A stretch of DNA of 12,729 bases from Nitrospirales bacterium (GTDB lineage Bacteria > Nitrospirota > Nitrospiria > Nitrospirales > UBA8639). The notes beneath the pieces were generated by a model. It worked only from the letters and a program-made list of their open reading frames with translations, ran no database searches and was not told where the DNA came from. Position numbers and translations under genes: made by a program. The stretch lies in NCBI GenBank assembly GCA_013817135.1, contig JACDDF010000018.1:1-12729 (forward strand). The letters are read 5' to 3'. This document shows positions 8,239-12,729 of the stretch, one piece after another (the first letter of the stretch is position 1; each line of letters opens with the position of its first letter).

Positions 8239-8354
8239 CCAGAACAGTCTCCGGCTTCTTCAATTGGCTTCTCTGATCTCCTGTTTATCATGATTACCCC
8301 GCTCATACCTTGGTAACGCAGGAGCCCGTTCGTCAACTCCATCCCCCTTAAATC

Positions 8355-9089
8355 ATGGCCACCATTAAACTGACGATCGAATATGACGGCACGGCTTACG
8401 CTGGATGGCAACGTCAACCTAATCAGCCGACGATTCAGGGTGCCGTTGAAACCGCGCTTACACGCATCACAAAACAACAGATTTCTATCATCGCCGCGGG
8501 ACGAACGGATGCCGGCGTTCATGCCCGCGGTCAAGTCGCCAGTTTTCAATCCGACAAATCTATTCCTGTTGATAAATGGAGACTTGCGCTCAACAGCGCG
8601 CTCCCGAAAGACATTTCTGTGGTGTCGAGTGAACAGGTTCCTGAATCATTTCATGCTCGCTATAGCGCAAAGGAGAAACTATATGAGTATCGAATCTCCA
8701 GACACCCTGCCCGCCCAGCCATTGATCGCAATCGAGTCTGGCACTTACCCTGCGACCTGGATACCCAGGCCATTCGACACGCCATGTCTGGATTTATTGG
8801 CCGACATGACTTCACCTCCTTCCAAGGCCCACGTGCGAGTACATCGGATCCCATGTGCGTCGTGTCCCAAGTTTCCCTCACTTCGGATCTTATGACCCTA
8901 ACCATTCAGATTCAGGCCAATCGATTCCTGAAACAAATGGTCCGGACGATTATTGGCACACTGACCGAAGTCGGACGACACAAAAGATCACCGGACTCGG
9001 TTACAGACATTCTTCAGGCTAAGGACCGACGTGCTGCAGGAGAAACCGCCCCTCCCCAAGGGCTATATCTCCTCCACGTGTGGTACTAA
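8355..9089 (+). CDS. truA: tRNA pseudouridine(38-40) synthase
   Basis: TruA converts U38-U40 in the anticodon stem-loop of many tRNAs to pseudouridine. The 244-aa length is typical. Clear signatures are KLTIEYDGTAYAGWQRQ at the N-terminus, the catalytic Asp52 in AAGRTDAGVHARGQV, LYEYRI, FIGRHDFTSF and the C-terminal RFLKQMVRTIIGT, a hallmark of the family. ATG 8355 is the only reasonable start, since an in-frame TAA sits at 8349-8351. There is no Shine-Dalgarno nearby: the closest AGGAG (8320-8324) is 30 nt upstream, so initiation may be weak or use another mechanism. It lies 116 bp after the amidase gene on the same strand. Confidence 0.97.
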   Translation: MATIKLTIEYDGTAYAGWQRQPNQPTIQGAVETALTRITKQQISIIAAGRTDAGVHARGQVASFQSDKSIPVDKWRLALNSALPKDISVVSSEQVPESFHARYSAKEKLYEYRISRHPARPAIDRNRVWHLPCDLDTQAIRHAMSGFIGRHDFTSFQGPRASTSDPMCVVSQVSLTSDLMTLTIQIQANRFLKQMVRTIIGTLTEVGRHKRSPDSVTDILQAKDRRAAGETAPPQGLYLLHVWY

Positions 9090-9328
9090 CAAGAGTGTTG
9101 AAACATGCCGCCATCTGGGTTCTCACCAATTGGCCCTGGTCGCGTACTACTCCGCTCCGCCCGTCCAAGTATCTGCGGCCTTTCCTTCGAGAAGCCTCAG
9201 GACAGAACTGGACGACCCTTTTTGAATACTCCATCCTTTTCCTTGTTTTACTTTCGACCACTCAATTGCTGTGGTACAAAGGAAATATTTCAAATGGCAT
9301 TCTTGATATACTGAAAAGTAAGACTTAA
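9080..9328 (+). CDS. Doubtful small membrane ORF between truA and gdhA
   Basis: An 82-codon frame starting at GTG 9080 overlaps the end of truA by 10 bp and ends 26 bp before gdhA. The predicted product is tryptophan-rich (5 Trp) with one hydrophobic stretch at about residues 47-67 (TLFEYSILFLVLLSTTQLLW). I recognise no family, and there is no Shine-Dalgarno or ATG. Other frames in the same region are also open, so this may be chance. The gdhA promoter candidate lies inside its last codons. Confidence 0.2.
   Translation: MVLTRVLKHAAIWVLTNWPWSRTTPLRPSKYLRPFLREASGQNWTTLFEYSILFLVLLSTTQLLWYKGNISNGILDILKSKT
9304..9312 (+). promoter_or_regulatory. Candidate extended -10 promoter for gdhA
   Basis: TGATATACT fits the extended -10 pattern TGnTATAAT with one mismatch; the hexamer TATACT is at 9307-9312. 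No good -35 hexamer is seen 16-18 nt upstream, which is tolerable for extended -10 promoters. Transcription would begin near 9319, giving a leader of about 36 nt before the gdhA ATG. Confidence 0.4.
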
Positions 9329-9354
9329 AAATTTCAACCTACTGGATAGCCTCC

Positions 9355-10629
9355 ATGACCATTGACCTTGCTCCAGAATTCAACCATCCAACATTCCGCT
9401 TGGCAGTAGCCCAATTCGATCAGGCTGCCCACCATATGAATCTGGATTCAGGATTGCTTGAGCGACTCAAAGCCCCTCAACGTTCTCTCTGCGTCAGTGT
9501 CCCTGTCCGAATGGATAACGGACAGGTTCAAGTCTTTCGTGGCTATCGGGTGCATCATGATGTAGCCCGCGGCCCCACAAAAGGCGGCATTCGTTACCAT
9601 CCCGACGTCAGCCTTGGAGAAGTCGCGGCCTTGGCAATGTGGATGACCTGGAAAACGGCGTTGGCAGGGTTGCCATTTGGTGGAGCAAAGGGGGGGGTCG
9701 CAGTCAATCCTTCAATGCTTTCACCGGCTGAGTTGGAAGGTGTGACCCGCCGTTATATCGCAGAAATCTTTCCGTTATTGGGCCCGGACAAGGATATCCC
9801 CGCTCCGGATATTGGGACAAATCAGCAAGTCATGGGGTGGGTCATGGATACCTACAGTCAGCAGGTTGGGTTTACCGTCCGTGGCGTGGTCACCGGGAAA
9901 CCAATTTCGATTGGAGGCACCCTGGGCCGGGAGGAGGCGACCGGGCGTGGAGTGGTGGATATCACGTTGGAAGTCCTGCGCCATTTTGGTCTGTCCACTT
10001 CAGACACGACCGCGGTCATTCAAGGATTTGGGAATGTCGGATCCCATACTGCACGAATTCTTCATCAGGAAGGCGTAAAAATACTGGCGATCAGCGATCA
10101 GTTGGGCGGGCTGTATAACCAAAATGGTCTGGATATCCCAGGAATTCTCTCTCACTTGGCCACCGAGAAAGCGTCGATTCCTTCTCTCACGCAATTTGGT
10201 GAACAGATTATTAACGAAGATTTACTCCTGCTACCCTGCCATGTGCTCATTCCGGCGGCAGTGTCTGAACAAATCACGGTCAACAATGCTTCACGCATTC
10301 AATGCCAGTATCTGATCGAGGCAGCCAACGGCCCAACAACTCTGGAGGCAGATGCCATTTTGAGGGAACGAGGGATTTTGGTGGTTCCGGATATTCTCGC
10401 CAATGCCGGCGGAGTTATCGTCTCGTATTTTGAATGGGTTCAGGACGCCCAACGTTTTTCCTGGCAGGAATCAGATATTCACAGCCGGCTCAAGAACATC
10501 ATTACCGCAGCTTTTCACCGTATTCTCAACCATGCAAAGGAGAAAAAGCTGACAATGAGAACGGCCGCTTTGATTGCAGGAATTCAGGAAGTCGCTCAAG
10601 CCCACCAATGTCGAGGATTGTACCCCTAA
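9355..10629 (+). CDS. gdhA: Glutamate dehydrogenase, hexameric NAD(P)-dependent
   Basis: This cytosolic enzyme interconverts glutamate and 2-oxoglutarate plus ammonium, linking nitrogen and carbon metabolism. The 424 aa match the small hexameric class. Glutamate-site and catalytic residues are Lys76 (GPTKGGIR), Lys100 (MTWKTAL), Lys112 (GGAKGGV) and Asp152 (PAPDIGTN). Their spacings of 24, 12 and 40 equal those of Lys89, Lys113, Lys125 and Asp165 of the Clostridium symbiosum enzyme. The Rossmann loop is GFGNVGS (224-230) and the end of the next strand is AISDQ (Asp248), which does not settle NAD versus NADP use. The Shine-Dalgarno is weak (TGGA at 9343-9346). It converges on the aldolase gene with a 34-bp gap and no clear terminator. 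Confidence 0.97.
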   Translation: MTIDLAPEFNHPTFRLAVAQFDQAAHHMNLDSGLLERLKAPQRSLCVSVPVRMDNGQVQVFRGYRVHHDVARGPTKGGIRYHPDVSLGEVAALAMWMTWKTALAGLPFGGAKGGVAVNPSMLSPAELEGVTRRYIAEIFPLLGPDKDIPAPDIGTNQQVMGWVMDTYSQQVGFTVRGVVTGKPISIGGTLGREEATGRGVVDITLEVLRHFGLSTSDTTAVIQGFGNVGSHTARILHQEGVKILAISDQLGGLYNQNGLDIPGILSHLATEKASIPSLTQFGEQIINEDLLLLPCHVLIPAAVSEQITVNNASRIQCQYLIEAANGPTTLEADAILRERGILVVPDILANAGGVIVSYFEWVQDAQRFSWQESDIHSRLKNIITAAFHRILNHAKEKKLTMRTAALIAGIQEVAQAHQCRGLYP

Positions 10630-10663
10630 GCTCATACATTCTGCATTCTAGCGAGTGGAATCC

Positions 10664-11605
10664 TTAAGGGAGTTCTCCGCCATAGATCTTCATGACGGTT
10701 GAGAGAAATTCTAGAGCCTGCGGTCTCGGCCGTTGAAAGGAGTTTCTTCCAATAATGGACCCGAATCCTCCACCATCCCGTATTCCTCTGGCTTCATCAA
10801 AAATTTTCTGATCTTCCCCTTGGGCCCCGCCCGAAAAGATGACAATACGCCGTCCCTGAAAGGTACTCTGCACCACATGACGGATACGTTCAGCTGGCGT
10901 GCTAATGGGAATCTTTTCGGCTTCATAAACTTTTTTAGCCGCCGCCTGTTCTATATGATTTGATGGCATCTTCACTTTGACGATGTGGGCCCCGAGTTGG
11001 GCGGCAATTTGTGCGGCATAGGCGACAACATCAATCCCCGTCTCCCCTTCTTTGCTCAGTCCCGCACCTCGAGGATACGACCATACAACCACCGCCAATC
11101 CATGGGATTTGGCCTCTTGAGCAATTTCCCGCAAATGGTTATACATTTCCTGGCTATGAGCAGACCCTGGATAAATCGTATATCCCACCGCACAGCATCC
11201 TAACCGCAGGGCATCATGGACACTCCCGGTAATGGCGGAATTAGGATCTTTGCCCTCAAACAGCGAATCATTATTGTTCAATTTCAGTATAAGGGGAATT
11301 TGACCGGCATATTCTGCCGCACCGGCCTCTAGAAATCCGAGAGGAGCCGCGTAAGCATTACATCCGGCATCAATGCCAAGCTGGAAATGGTAGTGAGGAT
11401 CATACCCTGCAGGATTGACCGCAAAACTTCTGGCTGGACCATGCTCAAAGCCTTGATCCACCGGCAAAATAACTAATCGCCCAGTCCCGGCCAACCGTCC
11501 CGTCATCAATAGACGGGCAATATTTGCAAGCACTCCAGGGACATTGCCCTCATAATTTCGTAATATTTCCTTGACTCGTGGCGTGATTACGTTGGGTTCC
11601 TTCAC
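10664..11605 (-). CDS. fbaB: Class I fructose-bisphosphate aldolase, DhnA/FbaB type
   Basis: This Schiff-base aldolase of glycolysis and gluconeogenesis is of the archaeal-type/DhnA family, unrelated in motif to the zinc class II enzyme. The 313-aa product has LPVDQGFEHGP (47-57), the acid/base Tyr177 in VVWSYPRGAG, the lysine-bearing strand GAHIVKVKMPS (Lys210 or Lys212 forms the Schiff base; Lys210 fits best) and phosphate-binding FSGGAQG and GGGFGSIIGRNSFQRP near the end. The start is GTG, backed by AGGGAGG about 7 nt upstream. DhnA relatives can act on other sugars or in aromatic precursor synthesis, but the long bacterial form with this C-terminus fits an FBP aldolase. It appears to have its own promoter. 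Confidence 0.92.
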   Translation of the reverse strand: MKEPNVITPRVKEILRNYEGNVPGVLANIARLLMTGRLAGTGRLVILPVDQGFEHGPARSFAVNPAGYDPHYHFQLGIDAGCNAYAAPLGFLEAGAAEYAGQIPLILKLNNNDSLFEGKDPNSAITGSVHDALRLGCCAVGYTIYPGSAHSQEMYNHLREIAQEAKSHGLAVVVWSYPRGAGLSKEGETGIDVVAYAAQIAAQLGAHIVKVKMPSNHIEQAAAKKVYEAEKIPISTPAERIRHVVQSTFQGRRIVIFSGGAQGEDQKIFDEARGIRDGGGFGSIIGRNSFQRPRPQALEFLSTVMKIYGGELP

Positions 11606-11660
11606 AAAAAATCCCTCCCTTTCAACATAGTATTTTCTCTTTGCTCAGACCCTCGCCTGT

Positions 11661-11689
11661 AGTGTAGAAGACCTCACGGCCTAAGACAA
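11661..11689 (-). promoter_or_regulatory. Candidate sigma70-type promoter for the aldolase gene
   Basis: Reading leftward, TTGTCT (plus strand 11684-11689) and TACACT (11661-11666) are separated by exactly 17 nt, each matching 4 of 6 consensus bases. The start would fall near 11654, giving a leader of about 48 nt that carries the aldolase Shine-Dalgarno. Confidence 0.35.
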
Positions 11690-11712
11690 TAACGACAATT
11701 CTCTCACATCCG

Positions 11713-12363
11713 TTACGATCGTTTTTCAGATTGTTCCACCTGTTTTCTTAGAGCAATGAGTTCTTGTTCCACTGCATCAAACCGTTCAGCAATCGGATCT
11801 GAAATATTAGCATGATCCATGGTCGCCTCTGGCACCCGGTCTCCAATGGTTTTGATAATACGGCCAGGTATTCCAATGACCGTTGAATTCGAAGGCACTG
11901 ACCGAAGAACCACCGAATTGGCTCCAATTTTTACAAAATCCCCGATTGTAATATTCCCCAGCACTTTTGCTCCGGCTCCGACAACGACATGATTACCCAA
12001 TGTCGGATGGCGTTTACCCCGTTCTTTACCGGTTCCTCCGAGTGTTACGCCTTGAAAGAGGGTGACAGAGTCACCAATGACCGCAGTCTCGCCAATCACC
12101 ACTCCCATCCCATGGTCAATAAAAAATCCTCGTCCGATCTGAGCGCCGGGATGAATTTCTATACCGGTCACCCACCGAGCAAATTGCGAAATCAACCGCG
12201 GGATAATCGGAATGTTTTTTCTCCATAACCAATTCGCCAGCCGGTGGGCCAATAACGCATGGAAACCCGAGTAGGCCAGCACCACTTCCCAACGACTGGT
12301 TGCCGCCGGATCGCGTTCAAAAACGGCGTGAAGATCTTCAGTGATTCGTTTAACCAACCGCAT
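11713..12363 (-). CDS. cysE: Serine O-acetyltransferase
   Basis: CysE transfers acetyl from acetyl-CoA to L-serine, giving O-acetylserine for cysteine synthesis. The 216-aa protein has an N-terminal helical domain (about 1-65, including [16 protein letters not shown]) and a left-handed beta-helix of hexapeptide repeats (about 69-165). Family signatures are [26 protein letters not shown] with the Asp83-His84 pair, and [18 protein letters not shown], the serine/CoA-site loop. The C-terminus from about 185 is charged and helical ([20 protein letters not shown]), probably a short coiled coil. It is shorter at the N-terminus than E. coli CysE, like the EpsC/B. subtilis form. It starts 47 bp after ispF and is probably co-transcribed with it. 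The Shine-Dalgarno is weak. Confidence 0.95.
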   Translation of the reverse strand: MRLVKRITEDLHAVFERDPAATSRWEVVLAYSGFHALLAHRLANWLWRKNIPIIPRLISQFARWVTGIEIHPGAQIGRGFFIDHGMGVVIGETAVIGDSVTLFQGVTLGGTGKERGKRHPTLGNHVVVGAGAKVLGNITIGDFVKIGANSVVLRSVPSNSTVIGIPGRIIKTIGDRVPEATMDHANISDPIAERFDAVEQELIALRKQVEQSEKRS

Positions 12364-12410
12364 AGGCCCACCATATGGATATACCCCAAAGAAGAGAAGG
12401 CGGTATCATT

Positions 12411-12729
12411 TCATAACGGCGTGATACTTTCAATGAGACAAATGGCCAACGTCGCAATACCTTCTGCCCGTCCAATCATCCCAATTCCCTCCCCACTTTT
12501 AACTTTAACGCTTACCTGAGAAGGAGAAACCTGCAGCACGCCTGCAAGACTCTCTTGCATCGAGACCATATACGGAGCTAATTTCGGAGCCTGGGCCAGA
12601 ATAACCGTATCCAGATTCACCAAGTAAAATCCTTTATCACGAAGGGCTTGAGCGACACTCCGTAGCATCACTAAACTCGAGAGATTTTTGTATTCCGGAT
12701 TACTGCTTGGGTAGCGTGTTCCAAGATCT
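12411..12729 (-). CDS. ispF: 2-C-methyl-D-erythritol 2,4-cyclodiphosphate synthase, C-terminal part
   Basis: The 5' end of this gene lies beyond the right edge; about 105 codons are visible, and no true start is in the window (the GTG at 12669-12671 is internal). IspF forms the cyclodiphosphate of the non-mevalonate isoprenoid pathway. The visible sequence begins DLGTRYPSSNPEYKNLSSLVML, matching the DIGxxFPDTDPxxKGADS region, then LVNLDTVILAQAPKLAPY and GMIGRAEGIATLA near the C-terminus. The loop normally reading TTTEKLGF is KSGEGIGM here, nearer to the KTNEG variants of other phyla. The gene leads into cysE, a common ispF-cysE neighbourhood. Confidence 0.93.
   Translation of the reverse strand, partial: DLGTRYPSSNPEYKNLSSLVMLRSVAQALRDKGFYLVNLDTVILAQAPKLAPYMVSMQESLAGVLQVSPSQVSVKVKSGEGIGMIGRAEGIATLAICLIESITPL

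Noticed and set aside
9019..9261. 80-codon minus-strand frame across the truA end and the following gap
   Set aside because: Half of it is antisense to conserved truA coding sequence, and it has no motif.
9090..9354. tRNA or other structured RNA in the truA-gdhA gap
   Set aside because: No T-loop-like GGTTCRANYCC, acceptor pairing or long hairpin was found on either strand.
10630..10663. Bidirectional terminator between gdhA and the aldolase gene
   Set aside because: Only a 4-bp ATTC/GAAT pairing is present, too weak to call.
1..12729. Defence system, mobile element or CRISPR array
   Set aside because: No direct-repeat array, transposase, integrase, restriction or toxin-antitoxin gene is seen. 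The TatD and NYN nucleases match housekeeping families and lie in an ordinary chromosomal setting.

Overview
This window looks like ordinary chromosomal DNA of a Gram-negative-type bacterium with roughly 50% G+C (judged by eye). It is densely packed with metabolic and housekeeping genes and shows no transposase, integrase, tRNA, rRNA, CRISPR array or phage gene. The gene mix is GlgC/TreY glycogen-to-trehalose metabolism, a DhnA-type class I aldolase, a hexameric glutamate dehydrogenase and a periplasmic AMIN-type amidase. It is compatible with a Nitrospira-like or other environmental lineage, but this taxonomic guess is weak because no marker gene is present.

Left block (+ strand, 1-3781): the 3' end of glgC (ADP-glucose pyrophosphorylase), then treY (maltooligosyl trehalose synthase), an 85-aa one-pass membrane protein that overlaps treY by ATGA, and a YtxH-domain membrane protein. 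The four genes are tightly spaced and read as one operon: glycogen precursor synthesis, conversion of glucan ends to trehalose, and two small envelope proteins of general stress type. A hairpin at 3800-3820 probably closes it.

Central block (3782-8238): a CDF zinc/cadmium-type efflux transporter (+) converges on a PAP2 lipid phosphatase (-), and their stop codons overlap. A TatD-family nuclease (+) converges on a YacP/Rae1-like NYN ribonuclease (-) with a 17-bp 3' overlap. Divergent from the NYN gene is an exported N-acetylmuramoyl-L-alanine amidase (+) for septal or envelope peptidoglycan.

Right block (8239-12729): truA (+) for tRNA pseudouridylation, a 265-bp gap holding a doubtful small membrane ORF, gdhA (+) with an extended -10 promoter, and then three leftward genes. 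These are a DhnA-type fructose-bisphosphate aldolase with its own probable promoter, cysE (serine acetyltransferase), and the 3' part of ispF running off the window. ispF-cysE is a familiar pairing and probably one transcript.

I found no convincing undescribed system. The most useful leads are the two small membrane proteins behind treY (the first may be a minimal YtxH relative), the possible small gene between truA and gdhA, the ambiguous start of the CDF gene with an orphan Shine-Dalgarno site, and two antisense 3' overlaps.
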